Shown here piece after piece: positions 18,436-27,595 of a stretch of DNA of 64,000 nucleotides. The translations under genes and the position numbers were made by a program. Source of the DNA: Treponema sp. (lineage in GTDB: Bacteria > Spirochaetota > Spirochaetia > Treponematales > Treponemataceae); assembly GCA_017962415.1 (NCBI GenBank), contig JAGCVK010000042.1, forward strand, positions 35,197 through 99,196, in the 5' to 3' direction. The number at the start of each line of letters is the position of its first letter. The stretch's first letter is position 1. The notes below the pieces were generated by a model that did no database searches, was not told the origin of the DNA, and saw only the letters and a program-made list of their open reading frames with translations.

Positions 18436-20001
18436 TTATATGATTCTTGAAAGCAAATAAACAAAAGCCGAATTCCAATAGATTGCAACTTCGTTTGTGC
18501 TATAACTTGGCTGAACATCAGCGTAACATTTTAACGGCGCGATTCCAGAAAAATGTTCTTTTGCATATTCATCGTCCATTGTTGAACAGGCACCGCCCGC
18601 AAGCATTCCTTTGTAAACACGCCCGCTTGCTCCACTTGGCCTGTGATGCGGATTTTTTGGACTTTTTGTTCCAACTCCCGTCAAAAAACAAAAATTCAAC
18701 GGATTACAGCCTAAAATATAATCAAGCTGATTTTTTGCCGCATCAAAAAAAGCTTTACGGCCTGTAAAATCATAAGCCATAAGCAAAACATGCGCTAAAT
18801 CACAAATTGCGCCGTTGCTTCCCCAAAAAACGGTTTTTGAACTGTATTTAAAAGCTGATTCATTGCAAACGCATAAAATATCTTCAGCCTGCGTAATAAT
18901 TCCGCTTTGTATTTCTGCAAGAATTTCTGCCGAAAGAAGATTTTCATTTTCCAAAAGGATTTCTGTCCCATAACCGGTAACAAACGCCCAGCTAAAAACT
19001 TCGCGCCAACCGCTGTTCCACGGAAAATCTAAATCCGGAGCGCTGTTTTTCTTTTCGCTGCGAATCTTCATTGCTTTTAAAAGATAATTTTCGTCTTTTG
19101 TTGCGCAAAAAAGTGAACAAAGCGCAAAATATCGTTCGTCGCACACATCTCTGTCGCCATAACCGCCGGTTGTAATTTCTGGCGGATTTATATAAAAATC
19201 ATCATCGTGCGAAAAAAGATAATTCTGTGCTTTTATTGCCGCGTCTAAAAGCGTTTTTGCAAAAACACAATCTGATTTTTTATAAAAATTTGCTGCGTAA
19301 GCAAGACAACCTGCGAAATCCGCAGTAGCCGCCGTAGAAACCGGCGCAATCACGAGGCGGTCTTTTTCCTCTTGCGGCATTATGAAATCGCAAAAATGGT
19401 AACACGAAATCTTATGATAAACCGCACCATCTTCGCGCTGCATTTCAAGCAACCATTCAAGCTCAAAACGAACTTCGCCAAAGAGGTCAAAATCTCCAAA
19501 GGCCGCCGGCGCTTTTTTGTACGCCAAAAGCAAATCCATAATCGCCTTAGTTCCCGCAACAACGTAGCGGCCATAGTCGCCCGCATCATGCCAGCCGCCT
19601 TGTACATTTTTTTTGGCGCTGGTTCCGTAAATTTCTGCAAGGCCTGTGTGGCAAACGCCTTGTCCACATCTGGCTTGTGTAAAATAATTTAACGCTAAAC
19701 TTTGTATTTCATCATAAATTCGCTCAGAAATTTTAAACGAAAAACTTTTTTCGCAATTTACTAAAACAAAAAATTCTCCGCAAATATTTAAATCAGAAAA
19801 ATCAGCTAAATAATAAGTTCCGCCGGCAAGTTTATCATCAGGCGCTTTTTGAAAAAGCCCCGAAAAAACTTCTTTGTTTTTAACTGAATCAAAAACAGAA
19901 AAAGATTCTGCCTTGCCTTTTGCTTTTTGAGACACAAAAGCGATTTTATTATCGCGAGGACGATATCCAATCTGATTAATAAAAATTTCTGATTCGTGCA
20001 T
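18436..20001 (-). CDS. Glycoside hydrolase family 9 (cellulase-type), no signal peptide
   Basis: GH9 enzymes are inverting beta-1,4-glucanases or exo-acting glucosidases. This one has the N-terminal Ig-like CelD domain (EIFINQIGYRPRDNKIAFVS) and an (alpha/alpha)6 catalytic domain. The catalytic aspartates lie in GGWHDAGDYGRYV (Asp139/Asp142), with HHRPSGASG and the proton donor Glu504 in STNEVAIYWNSA. The start MHESEIF has no signal peptide, so the enzyme should act in the cytoplasm on imported cello-oligosaccharides rather than on cellulose. No Shine-Dalgarno sequence is visible; TATAAG lies about 8 bases before the ATG. Surrounding genes are unrelated, so regulation is unclear. Confidence 0.9.
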   Translation of the reverse strand: MHESEIFINQIGYRPRDNKIAFVSQKAKGKAESFSVFDSVKNKEVFSGLFQKAPDDKLAGGTYYLADFSDLNICGEFFVLVNCEKSFSFKISERIYDEIQSLALNYFTQARCGQGVCHTGLAEIYGTSAKKNVQGGWHDAGDYGRYVVAGTKAIMDLLLAYKKAPAAFGDFDLFGEVRFELEWLLEMQREDGAVYHKISCYHFCDFIMPQEEKDRLVIAPVSTAATADFAGCLAYAANFYKKSDCVFAKTLLDAAIKAQNYLFSHDDDFYINPPEITTGGYGDRDVCDERYFALCSLFCATKDENYLLKAMKIRSEKKNSAPDLDFPWNSGWREVFSWAFVTGYGTEILLENENLLSAEILAEIQSGIITQAEDILCVCNESAFKYSSKTVFWGSNGAICDLAHVLLMAYDFTGRKAFFDAAKNQLDYILGCNPLNFCFLTGVGTKSPKNPHHRPSGASGRVYKGMLAGGACSTMDDEYAKEHFSGIAPLKCYADVQPSYSTNEVAIYWNSAFVYLLSRII

Positions 20002-20075
20002 AACGTAATCTTATAACACAAATCAGAAATAAAAATTGAATAAAAATCTATGCTAGTAGTTGAAACTTAGTTTTA

Positions 20076-20696
20076 TTAGAAACTGCCACACAAAAGTTTA
20101 ACAAGCGGGATTCTTTGTGTTTCTGTTTTTCCGTCGCGGCCGGTAAGATTGATTTTTACGCTGCTTTCGGCAACTTCTTTTGAAGCGGCGCTTCCGTAAA
20201 ATGAACCAACCATTTCCAAATATTCTGCTTCGGACATTTTTTCGTTATTGAAAACCGGCGCAAGAAACAAATCTAGTGTTGTGCGTGTTTGTTCATCTGC
20301 AGAAAGATAAAAGTTTTCCAAACTTTTGCGTGTAATTGCCGTTTTTAACTTTCCTTTTTCGATTTTCAAAATGCCGGAAGTAAAAATATATGATGATTTA
20401 TTTAAATCTGTCATTGTAATAAAAACTGTTCCGCCAGCTTTTTGCTCAACTTTTACATTTGAAAAACCTGCTTTTGCAAGTTCATAAGTTACAGCAGTTG
20501 TATCTATCACCGAATCGGCTTCGGCTCCGGCCGCTTGTGAAATCATTTTTGAAAAAGCTTCTCCTGCTCCGCCTGCAAAACGAATTTCTACTGAATCATC
20601 TGTTGTGAGCGTAAAACTAACCTCAGTTGAACACGAAACAAAAAAACTCGCAAAAAGCAAAATCATCAAAGAAAAAAAGATATGTAACGGTCGCAT
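20076..20696 (-). CDS. Putative lipoprotein
   Basis: Start chosen at the second ATG (20696) because GGGGGTG lies about 9 bases upstream; a first ATG at 20711 overlaps the stop of the preceding gene. The product of about 206 residues starts MRPLHIFFSLMILLFASFFVSC, a lipoprotein signal with an FVSC lipobox. The mature part has short beta segments and no cysteine or catalytic motif that I recognise. It directly follows the NlpC/P60-barrel gene and is probably co-transcribed, so a role in cell envelope upkeep is possible but not shown. Confidence 0.75.
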   Translation of the reverse strand: MRPLHIFFSLMILLFASFFVSCSTEVSFTLTTDDSVEIRFAGGAGEAFSKMISQAAGAEADSVIDTTAVTYELAKAGFSNVKVEQKAGGTVFITMTDLNKSSYIFTSGILKIEKGKLKTAITRKSLENFYLSADEQTRTTLDLFLAPVFNNEKMSEAEYLEMVGSFYGSAASKEVAESSVKINLTGRDGKTETQRIPLVKLLCGSF

Positions 20697-20710
20697 TTTA
20701 AGCACCCCCA

Positions 20711-21853
20711 TTATCTTTTAAACAAGTTTCCAAATCCAAAAGTTACCCGAATACCTGTAGAAAAAATAAGTCCGGCTGCAACAGAATTTGTAAATGAAAG
20801 TGCCGAATTATCAGTTTTGTTAAAAACTGTATAATTTATGTCTTGAACTATCTGAGCTTTTACTTTTGCGATATTTATACTTGGCGTAGAAATAGAAATT
20901 CCAATAATTCCCGGAAAGAACGAACCTTTTACTTCGTCTCCGCTTACCATCATTCTTGGTGTGCCAAATGTTACAACCGGGCCTGTATAAAATCTAAAAT
21001 AATCATTAATTGTTGCTGTTAATAAAATTGGCATTTGAAAAACGCCCATTCCATAATTGAATCTAAAGCCAAGCCCAACTCCTGGCTCTAAAATCCATTT
21101 TGAATAGCGCAGATTTGTATGTAAATCAATTCCGCGCCATTGAAACATAAACGAATTCGGCGAAATCAAAGTCCAGTTACAAAAAAGTGTTGCATCTGCT
21201 GTTAATGCATTGCTGCCCTGCGCCTGAGAATCATAAAAACTGCTGCCTTTAAAATTTATATTTGCAGAAGAATCTGTTTTCTTTTCGCCAACGGTTTTTA
21301 CTTCTGTTTCAGCGCTGCCTGGCTTTTTTCCTGATTTTATAAACTGCCCGCAGGCAACATATTTTGGCTTCCAATATTCCTGATTTAATGAAGAAATTAC
21401 AACGCCGGAATTTGGTCCGTCGCTAATTGCAGAAATAAACTGATTATTTCCAATATAAATTCCAACATGAGTTATTGGAGAAGTATCATTTGTTTTGAAA
21501 AATAAAAGGTCGCCAATTTCTTTTTCGCGGTCTGGAACAATTCGGCAATAATTATAAATGGCCTTTGCCGTTCGCGGAAGCTGCTTTTGAAGCGCCTGTC
21601 GAGCTACATAATAAACAAGCCCCGAACAATCAAAACTATTTGGACCAACTGCTCCCAAAACATAAGGGCTTCCAACGCATTTTTTTGCTTCAGCTACAAA
21701 TTTTTCGCGCATAACCTGAGCTTCGGCCGGGCTTGTATCTTCGGCACACAATTTTACACAGCACAAACAAAAAACAACAAGAAGAACTGAAAGTGTTTTT
21801 TTTGCAATTGAATCTGTTTTATAAAATCTTTTTGCTAAATCATAAATCATCAT
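20711..21853 (-). CDS. NlpC/P60 peptidase fused to a barrel-like C-terminal domain
   Basis: Start at one of two adjacent ATGs (21853 or 21850), preceding a signal peptide ending VKLCAEDT. Residues ~37-160 are an NlpC/P60 domain, which normally cuts peptidoglycan stem peptides: catalytic Cys76 in NSFDCSGLVYY and His129 in SPITHVGIYIG are present. After a linker, residues ~215-380 consist of alternating beta strands (SKWILEPGVGLGFRFNYG, FYTGPVVTFG, GLIFSTGIRVTFGFGN), resembling a small outer-membrane barrel. Such a fusion would place the peptidase in the periplasm on an outer-membrane anchor. The stop and the next gene's possible ATG overlap. Confidence 0.85.
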   Translation of the reverse strand: MMIYDLAKRFYKTDSIAKKTLSVLLVVFCLCCVKLCAEDTSPAEAQVMREKFVAEAKKCVGSPYVLGAVGPNSFDCSGLVYYVARQALQKQLPRTAKAIYNYCRIVPDREKEIGDLLFFKTNDTSPITHVGIYIGNNQFISAISDGPNSGVVISSLNQEYWKPKYVACGQFIKSGKKPGSAETEVKTVGEKKTDSSANINFKGSSFYDSQAQGSNALTADATLFCNWTLISPNSFMFQWRGIDLHTNLRYSKWILEPGVGLGFRFNYGMGVFQMPILLTATINDYFRFYTGPVVTFGTPRMMVSGDEVKGSFFPGIIGISISTPSINIAKVKAQIVQDINYTVFNKTDNSALSFTNSVAAGLIFSTGIRVTFGFGNLFKR

Positions 21854-21942
21854 AACTATATTCTCGTTGGGTTTTATTATAACCTTTATTTTTTGATTTA
21901 GCCTAGTGTGCCGCAAAGGTGGCTGCAAAAATCACAACGATT

Positions 21943-23139
21943 TTAGCGTTGCCGCAAAAATTCTCTTATATCCGAAGCTAAAACGCCAATTGCATTATTA
22001 TTGGTTTGAAAAGCTGCCAAAGCCGGATCCGGCAACGCGCCGCCAGCACAAGAAGCTGCCCAATAGCGAACATCATCGGCCTGGCGATCGTAAGCCTGCG
22101 CTCTATAATGAACTGGAGCGAGCATTGTTGCATTTGAAAGGTCTTCTTGAACTTCAACGCTCATAAGATTTTGCAAATATTTTTCACCATTTGAATTATC
22201 TGAAAGCAGCACGCAAGTTACAGCCGGCGCCAAAATTCCATGCGGAACTGAATAATCAACAAATGGAAAATATGACGATTCAAAATTCTTTATAATATTG
22301 TAAGGAATTGTTCTGTGCACCGAAAGTGATGTAAAAAACGCACCAATCTGATTATCCTGGGCAAAATAAACAAGGTCGTTTTTTCGGCCAGCAAACCATT
22401 GCGGATGCGCAAGCCCTTGTTCGCTAAAACTCTTAAGCTGAATCATAACTTTGCGCAAAGTTAATCCTTTTGCGTTTAAAGGCGCATCAAGCAAAGTTTC
22501 AAAATCCTGATTTTTTTTGATTTCGTTTATAAAAACTTTGTAAGCTTCTACGCCGCCGTAGGCTTCAACAAGGGAACCAACAAGCGCAAGTAACGTTCTA
22601 TCTTCGCCGCCATTTGCAAAAAACGGGCTAAAAACCTTTTTTTTGGAACTTTCAAGATAATTAATAAAAGTTGGCAAGTTTGAACCAATATTATAATCAA
22701 GCGCGGTTGCAACAGATTTTGAAAACGTCATTTCATAATGATCAAGCAAAATTGGCATTGCTTTTTTATCTCGCAAAGAAGTTGGCGCGCTAACAAGCAC
22801 TTTATCTGGAATGGTTTGCGCAGCGGTAGAAAGCGCACTTGTAACCGAGCCTTTCCAGGTAAAAAGCACATCATATTTATCTTTTAATATAGAAAGCTCA
22901 AGGCCTTTTTCGGGAATTATATCAAAAGTAAACTTAACTTCTTCAAGCAGAGGCGTTTTACTTTCAATCAGTTTGCATAAATCATCTGAAAGACCAAAAA
23001 AGGCAACTTTTACGGTTCGGTCTCGCAGTTTTTTGTTGATTACAGCCCTTGTTACAAGGCTTGCACTTATAATCAAAATTACTGAAAAAATAACAATAAT
23101 CGGAATAACAGGCGATTGTTTTCTTGATTTTCTGCTCAT
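21943..23139 (-). CDS. Membrane-anchored solute-binding-like protein
   Basis: Start at ATG 23139 (MSRKSRKQSP); longer frames would overlap the start of the divergent gene at 23203. A single hydrophobic segment (VIPIIVIFSVILIISASLV) anchors the protein, followed by ~360 residues with features of periplasmic binding proteins: VKVAFFGLSDDLCKLIE at the first strand and YDVLFTWKGS later. No permease or ATPase gene is next to it, so it may not serve a classical ABC importer. The ligand is unknown and family assignment is tentative. Confidence 0.65.
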   Translation of the reverse strand: MSRKSRKQSPVIPIIVIFSVILIISASLVTRAVINKKLRDRTVKVAFFGLSDDLCKLIESKTPLLEEVKFTFDIIPEKGLELSILKDKYDVLFTWKGSVTSALSTAAQTIPDKVLVSAPTSLRDKKAMPILLDHYEMTFSKSVATALDYNIGSNLPTFINYLESSKKKVFSPFFANGGEDRTLLALVGSLVEAYGGVEAYKVFINEIKKNQDFETLLDAPLNAKGLTLRKVMIQLKSFSEQGLAHPQWFAGRKNDLVYFAQDNQIGAFFTSLSVHRTIPYNIIKNFESSYFPFVDYSVPHGILAPAVTCVLLSDNSNGEKYLQNLMSVEVQEDLSNATMLAPVHYRAQAYDRQADDVRYWAASCAGGALPDPALAAFQTNNNAIGVLASDIREFLRQR

Positions 23140-23189
23140 AAAAAAATTATCGGCTAAAAATGTGAGTTTATTAAATTTCTTGATAATGC

Positions 23190-23195
23190 TATTAT
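23190..23195 (+). promoter_or_regulatory. -10 hexamer of ykgJ-like gene
   Basis: TATTAT ends 7 bases before the ATG at 23203 and there is no Shine-Dalgarno sequence. This suggests that transcription starts at or next to the start codon. The -35 region is weak (TTTATT). Confidence 0.45.
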
Positions 23196-23202
23196 ACGCA
23201 AA

Positions 23203-23688
23203 ATGGATAATGAAAATTGCTTTTACAAAAACGGTCTTAATTTTGAATGCCAGCGCTGTTCTTTTTGCTGCGGCCATTCGCCAGGATTCGTTTATCTTTC
23301 AAAGCGCGATTTAATGACTTTGTGCGCGCATTTTAAAATGAGCATAGCTGATTTTGTAGACAAATATTGCCGCTGGGCTGATTATTATTACGGCACAAAA
23401 GTTTTGGCGCTTCTCGAGAAAAAAAATTACGACTGCATTCTTTGGGATTCCGGCTGTTCCGCTTATCAGGCTCGCCCGATTCAATGTTCAACCTACCCTT
23501 TTTGGTCTTGGATGATTGAAGATGAAAAAACGTGGAACGAATGTGCGCAAGAATGTCCTGGAATGAACAAAGGCCGCATTTGGCCGTTTGAAGAAATCGA
23601 AAAAAACAAAAAGGCTTACGTTGAAAATATTCCGCTTCACAAAGAAGAAGTTGAAAAAATGATTCAAGAAGAAAAATCCGGCAAATAA
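23203..23688 (+). CDS. YkgJ-type cysteine-cluster protein
   Basis: 161 residues with many cysteines: CxxCxxCC near the N-terminus (CQRCSFCCGHSPGFVYLS) and a second group (CSAYQARPIQCSTYPFW, CAQECPG). This pattern matches the CxxCxxCC zinc/iron-binding family (PF03692, YkgJ). The family is proposed to bind a metal or Fe-S centre, but its cellular role is poorly defined. There is no signal peptide, so it should be cytoplasmic. It is divergent from the binding-protein-like gene and lacks a Shine-Dalgarno sequence. Confidence 0.85.
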   Translation: MDNENCFYKNGLNFECQRCSFCCGHSPGFVYLSKRDLMTLCAHFKMSIADFVDKYCRWADYYYGTKVLALLEKKNYDCILWDSGCSAYQARPIQCSTYPFWSWMIEDEKTWNECAQECPGMNKGRIWPFEEIEKNKKAYVENIPLHKEEVEKMIQEEKSGK

Positions 23689-23775
23689 AAGGCAAGCACA
23701 AGGCAAAACCAACGGTCTATTCCAAAATTTGCCAGATTTTTCTTTTATCATTTTGATTTTTAATCATTATGATTT

Positions 23776-25107
23776 TTAGATTCGCCTTTTCACAAAAATA
23801 TAACGCAAATAAGCTGTTGCGCCGCTCATAAACCACACAATTCCAACAGACCACCAGATTCCCCAAACGCCAATTGCTGGAATTGTTGTAAGAATAAAAG
23901 GAACAGTAAAGCGGCCAATAACTTCGGTTACGCCATTCACAAGCGAAAAAAGCGCGTCTCCAACTCCGTTTAAAACTCCGCGAACCATATAAATCAGGCC
24001 AAGAAAAATATAAAAGTAGCTGGAAATTTTTAATGCAAAAGCACCCATTTCAATTACTTCAGAATCTTTTACAAAAAGTCTTGTAATTCCGTGCCCAAAA
24101 AGCTGAATAAGCGGAATCATTACAATTGTAAAAACGGTCATCATCAGCATAGCTTTTCTGTAACCGTCAATAAGGCGGTCTTTTTTCTTTGCTCCAAAAT
24201 TCTGGCCGCTGTAAGTTGAAAGAGCCGCTCCCAAAGTTTGATACGGCTGATGAATTACCTGCTCAACGCGGCTTGTTGCTGTAAAAGCTGCAACCGCAAT
24301 CGGCCCAAAATTATTTACAACCCGCTGAAGTGCCATACAGGAAATTGCAATCATCGAAAATTGCATTGAAAGTGGAACGCCAAGTTTTATGCATTTCCAA
24401 AGAATTTCCTGATTTAATCTGATATCACGTTTTTTCATTTGAAAATAAGGATTTGTTTTGAACGCAAAAAGAAGGCACAAAATGCTGCAAAGAATTGTGG
24501 AAATCAAAGTTGCAAGCCCTGCGCCAATTACGCCCATTTTCAGATTATAAACAAAAATGATATCAAGAATCACATTTAAAAAGCACGAAAAAATCAAAAA
24601 ATAAAGCGGCGTTTTTGAATCCCCGAGCGCGCGCAACATTGAAGACACAAAATTATATGCCGAAACCAAAAATAAATTTAAGCACATAATTTTCATATAA
24701 CCAGTTGCATCAGCTAAAATTGATTCGGGCGTTTTTAGAAAAACTAAAATTGGGCCGGCAGAAAAAAACGCAATCGCGCCAATTACAAGAGGAAATACAA
24801 TCATAATGAAGGCTGTATTTACAATACAGTTTTTTACCTTATCGGCATTACCTTCACCAAAAAAATGAGAGGTTATAATCCCCCCCGCAGAGCCAATTCC
24901 ATTACAGAGAGCAAAGAAGAAAAAGGTTATGGAACCCGTTGCACCAATGGCAGCCAAAGCGTCAGAACCAATCAGCTGGCCTACAATTACCGAATCGGCA
25001 AGATTATAAAGCTGCTGAAAAATGTTTCCGATTAGCATTGGCACCGAAAACGCAAGCATTAGACGGATTGGACTTCCTTCCGTCATATTTATCATATTTG
25101 CTTTCAT
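23776..25107 (-). CDS. MATE family multidrug/metabolite exporter
   Basis: 443 residues with about 12 predicted membrane helices. The N-terminal signature PIRLMLAFSVPMLIGNIFQQLYNLADSVIVGQ is characteristic of MATE (DinF/NorM-like) transporters, which use Na+ or H+ gradients to expel cationic or other compounds. The second half repeats the fold (PLSMQFSMIAISCMALQRVV). No accessory gene is present. No Shine-Dalgarno sequence is seen; TATAAT at 25116-25121 on the minus strand ends 8 bases before the ATG, so the mRNA may be nearly leaderless. Substrate unknown. Confidence 0.93.
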   Translation of the reverse strand: MKANMINMTEGSPIRLMLAFSVPMLIGNIFQQLYNLADSVIVGQLIGSDALAAIGATGSITFFFFALCNGIGSAGGIITSHFFGEGNADKVKNCIVNTAFIMIVFPLVIGAIAFFSAGPILVFLKTPESILADATGYMKIMCLNLFLVSAYNFVSSMLRALGDSKTPLYFLIFSCFLNVILDIIFVYNLKMGVIGAGLATLISTILCSILCLLFAFKTNPYFQMKKRDIRLNQEILWKCIKLGVPLSMQFSMIAISCMALQRVVNNFGPIAVAAFTATSRVEQVIHQPYQTLGAALSTYSGQNFGAKKKDRLIDGYRKAMLMMTVFTIVMIPLIQLFGHGITRLFVKDSEVIEMGAFALKISSYFYIFLGLIYMVRGVLNGVGDALFSLVNGVTEVIGRFTVPFILTTIPAIGVWGIWWSVGIVWFMSGATAYLRYIFVKRRI

Positions 25108-25115
25108 AGCGGCTT

Positions 25116-25121
25116 ATTATA
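25116..25121 (-). promoter_or_regulatory. -10 hexamer of MATE gene
   Basis: Exact TATAAT on the minus strand, 8 bases before the MATE start codon. No good -35 at standard spacing was found. Confidence 0.4.
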
Positions 25122-25184
25122 ACGAGAGAAATATCAGCAAAATTGTACGATTATCTTAAAATTCCGAACAAAAAATACAAAATA

Positions 25185-25213
25185 TTGCAACATCTCTCCA
25201 TCTGATTTATATT
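25185..25213 (+). promoter_or_regulatory. Promoter of DMT transporter gene
   Basis: TTGCAA - 17 bases - TATATT, ending 8 bases before the ATG at 25222. The predicted start of transcription coincides with the start codon within a base or two, and no Shine-Dalgarno sequence is present. Confidence 0.6.
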
Positions 25214-25221
25214 ATTACTAA

Positions 25222-26133
25222 ATGAACGCGCAGTCAAACACTTCTAAAGGCATTTTTTTTATTATTTGTTCGGCCTTCTTTTTTGCATTAATGGCTGTTT
25301 TTGTACGGCTTGCAGGTGATATTCACTTTATTCAAAAGGCTTTTTTTAGAAACGCAGTTGCCTTTATTATAGCCCTCGCAGGAACTATTCGCGACGCAAG
25401 AATTAATGGGCGCCAGACAATCAAAATTCCAAAGGGCGCAATGCTTTTTCTTTTTTTGCGAGCAATTGCAGGCTCAATCGGAGTTTTTGGAAACTTTTAC
25501 GCAATAGACCGAATTTTACTTGCAGACGCAGCCATTCTAAACAAAATGGCGCCGTTTTTTACTATTATATTCTGCTACATCATTCTAAAAGAAAAAATCA
25601 AACCGGTGCCGCTTGTTTGCATTATAATTGCCTTTTTGGGCTCAATTTTGATTGTAAAACCTTCGTTCAATTTTACTCTTATGATTCCAACGCTCACAGC
25701 TTTTATGGGCGGAGTTGGAGCCGGGCTTGCTTATGCAAGTATCAGAAAATTAAGCTATCTTAAGTGCAACGGAAAAATCATCATTTTGTTTTTTTCTGCT
25801 TTTTCGATGATGCTTTCTGTTCCTTATATGATTACAAACTTCAACCCAATGACTTTGCGGCAAACTCTTATGCTTTTGTGCGCGGGAGCTTGTGCAGCCG
25901 GCGGCCAGTTTTCTATAACAGCAGCTTATTATCATGCGCCGGCAAGCAAAATTTCTATTTATGATTATTCGCAGATTTTGTTTTCTACGTTGTTTGGACT
26001 TGTTTTCTTTGGACAGTTCCCAGACTGGCTTAGCCTTGCCGGCTATATAATCATTATTTCTATGGCTGTTGTAAATTATATTTACACGCACAGAAATAAC
26101 GAAGACGAGTCTTCTAATTGTGCTGAATCTTAA
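25222..26133 (+). CDS. EamA/DMT superfamily transporter
   Basis: 303 residues with about ten hydrophobic helices arranged as two EamA repeats (first from GIFFIICSAFFFALMAVFVR, second from LTAFMGGVGAGLAYASIRKL). Drug/metabolite transporters of this type export small metabolites such as amino acids or nucleotide precursors; the substrate cannot be read from sequence. The gene stands alone, divergent from the MATE pump, and its end overlaps the convergent flavodoxin-like gene by 4 bases. Probably leaderless (see promoter). Confidence 0.9.
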   Translation: MNAQSNTSKGIFFIICSAFFFALMAVFVRLAGDIHFIQKAFFRNAVAFIIALAGTIRDARINGRQTIKIPKGAMLFLFLRAIAGSIGVFGNFYAIDRILLADAAILNKMAPFFTIIFCYIILKEKIKPVPLVCIIIAFLGSILIVKPSFNFTLMIPTLTAFMGGVGAGLAYASIRKLSYLKCNGKIIILFFSAFSMMLSVPYMITNFNPMTLRQTLMLLCAGACAAGGQFSITAAYYHAPASKISIYDYSQILFSTLFGLVFFGQFPDWLSLAGYIIIISMAVVNYIYTHRNNEDESSNCAES

Positions 26134-26744
26134 ATAAAATTTGTCCATGCATGAGCTTCTTTTTCCGGAAGCCCAAACTCTTGTTTTCCAAGTGCAATTG
26201 ATTTTATTAAAAAACTCATATTGCGGGCAAGAACTCTAAGTGTTTGCATACCTTCTTCATCTTGATTTGCTTCGCCTGGCGCGCCGCCGTGAATATTATT
26301 CCAATACTGGCTTGAAGCAATTGGCATTCCACTTATTGTAAAATACTTATTCAGAACATCAAAAGAAGCTGTTGTGCCACCACGCCGAGCGCACACAAAA
26401 CCCGCTCCAACTTTCATTGTTTTATCAAAATGGCTGCTGTAAAAAAGCCGCTGCAAAAACGCCTGAACTGTTGCATTTGGCGCCGAATAATAAACCGGCG
26501 AACCAACAACAATTCCGTCGGCAGCTTCAAACTTTTTGGCAAATTCGTTTACAGAATCATCAAAAACACAATGGCCAAGTTCACCGCAACGATTGCAAGC
26601 AATGCAGCCGCGAATCTCTTTATTTCCGATATTAAAAATTTCAGTTTCAATTCCCTGAGCCTGAAAAATCTTTTCCATTTCGTGCAAACCAAGCAAAGTA
26701 TTGCTGTTTGCGCGCGGACTTCCATTCACCAAAAGAACCTTCAT
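26130..26744 (-). CDS. NADPH-dependent FMN reductase / flavodoxin-family protein
   Basis: 204 residues. N-terminal KVLLVNGSPRANSNT is the FMN phosphate-binding loop of the flavodoxin-like NADPH-FMN reductase family, and GSPVYYSAPNATVQAFLQRL fits the flavin-ring contact region. A cysteine motif GCIACNRCGELGHC (CxxCxxCx5C) resembles that of iron-sulfur flavoproteins and suggests an Fe-S cluster. GAGFVCARRGGTTAS is also typical. Likely a cytoplasmic electron-transfer enzyme or quinone/flavin reductase. A GAGG Shine-Dalgarno sequence lies upstream. Confidence 0.88.
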   Translation of the reverse strand: MKVLLVNGSPRANSNTLLGLHEMEKIFQAQGIETEIFNIGNKEIRGCIACNRCGELGHCVFDDSVNEFAKKFEAADGIVVGSPVYYSAPNATVQAFLQRLFYSSHFDKTMKVGAGFVCARRGGTTASFDVLNKYFTISGMPIASSQYWNNIHGGAPGEANQDEEGMQTLRVLARNMSFLIKSIALGKQEFGLPEKEAHAWTNFI

Positions 26745-26831
26745 TTTTTGCCTCTTATAAAATTAATATAATTAAAAGATAAAATGACTTTTGCAATAAA
26801 ACAATCAAAAAAATCAAAAATCAATTTCTAC

Positions 26832-26860
26832 TTGTCACCACTTTCATTTCATTCTATAAT
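26832..26860 (+). promoter_or_regulatory. Promoter of rsmI
   Basis: TTGTCA - 17 bases - TATAAT. The -10 ends 6 bases before the GTG at 26867, so the expected transcription start falls on the start codon itself. No Shine-Dalgarno sequence lies between them. Confidence 0.7.
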
Positions 26861-26866
26861 ATATGC

Positions 26867-27574
26867 GTGGCAAAGCTTTTTGTTGTTGGAACTCCGATTG
26901 GAAATCTTGGTGATATTACTTACAGAGCAATTGAAACGCTCAAAAGCGTAGACTTTATTGCGGCTGAAGATACGCGCCATACGTTGCAGCTTTTGAATCA
27001 TTTTGAAATCAAAAAGCCGCTTATTTCCTGCAGAGCCCAAAACGAAAGATTTGCTGGGGAAAAGATAGTCAAACTGCTGGAAGAAGGACACGACGTTGCT
27101 TATGCAAGTGATGCAGGAACTCCTGGAGTTTCTGATCCGGGAGCAGTCCTGGTCGATGTTGTTCGCCAGTCAGGTTTTGATGTGGTGCCGATTCCAGGCC
27201 CAGCTGCGTTTGCAACTCTTGTAAGCGTTGCGGGTACGGGCGGTAAAACGCTGATTTTTGAGGGCTTTCTTTCACCTAAACCCGGCAGAAGACGAAGTCG
27301 TTTGAAAGAATTAATGGAAACCGGAAATGCAGTAGTAATTTACGAAAGTCCGTTCAGAATTACTAAACTTCTTGCAGACATTGCCGATATAGAAAGTAAC
27401 CGGCGCATCGTTGTTGGACGTGAATTGACAAAACTGCACGAAGAAATAACCAGTGGTACGGCCGTTGACCTGTACAATGATTATTCTTCGCGACAATCCA
27501 TAAAAGGAGAGTTTGCAGTTTTTATTTCTGGTGTAAAAAATATTAAGAATTCTGAAGAATCTACCGATAATTAA
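26867..27574 (+). CDS. rsmI: 16S rRNA 2'-O-methyltransferase RsmI
   Basis: RsmI methylates the ribose of C1402 in 16S rRNA. The 235-residue protein has the tetrapyrrole-methylase fold signatures FVVGTPIGNLGDITYRA, AAEDTRHT, ASDAGTPGVSDPG and IPGPAA. It is shorter than the ~285-residue E. coli enzyme, lacking most of the C-terminal extension. It starts with GTG; a well-formed promoter ends only 6 bases upstream, so translation is probably leaderless. flgM follows after 21 bases with its own Shine-Dalgarno sequence, suggesting co-transcription. Confidence 0.95.
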   Translation: MAKLFVVGTPIGNLGDITYRAIETLKSVDFIAAEDTRHTLQLLNHFEIKKPLISCRAQNERFAGEKIVKLLEEGHDVAYASDAGTPGVSDPGAVLVDVVRQSGFDVVPIPGPAAFATLVSVAGTGGKTLIFEGFLSPKPGRRRSRLKELMETGNAVVIYESPFRITKLLADIADIESNRRIVVGRELTKLHEEITSGTAVDLYNDYSSRQSIKGEFAVFISGVKNIKNSEESTDN

Positions 27575-27595
27575 AAGGTAGAGGGGTAGGATGTT

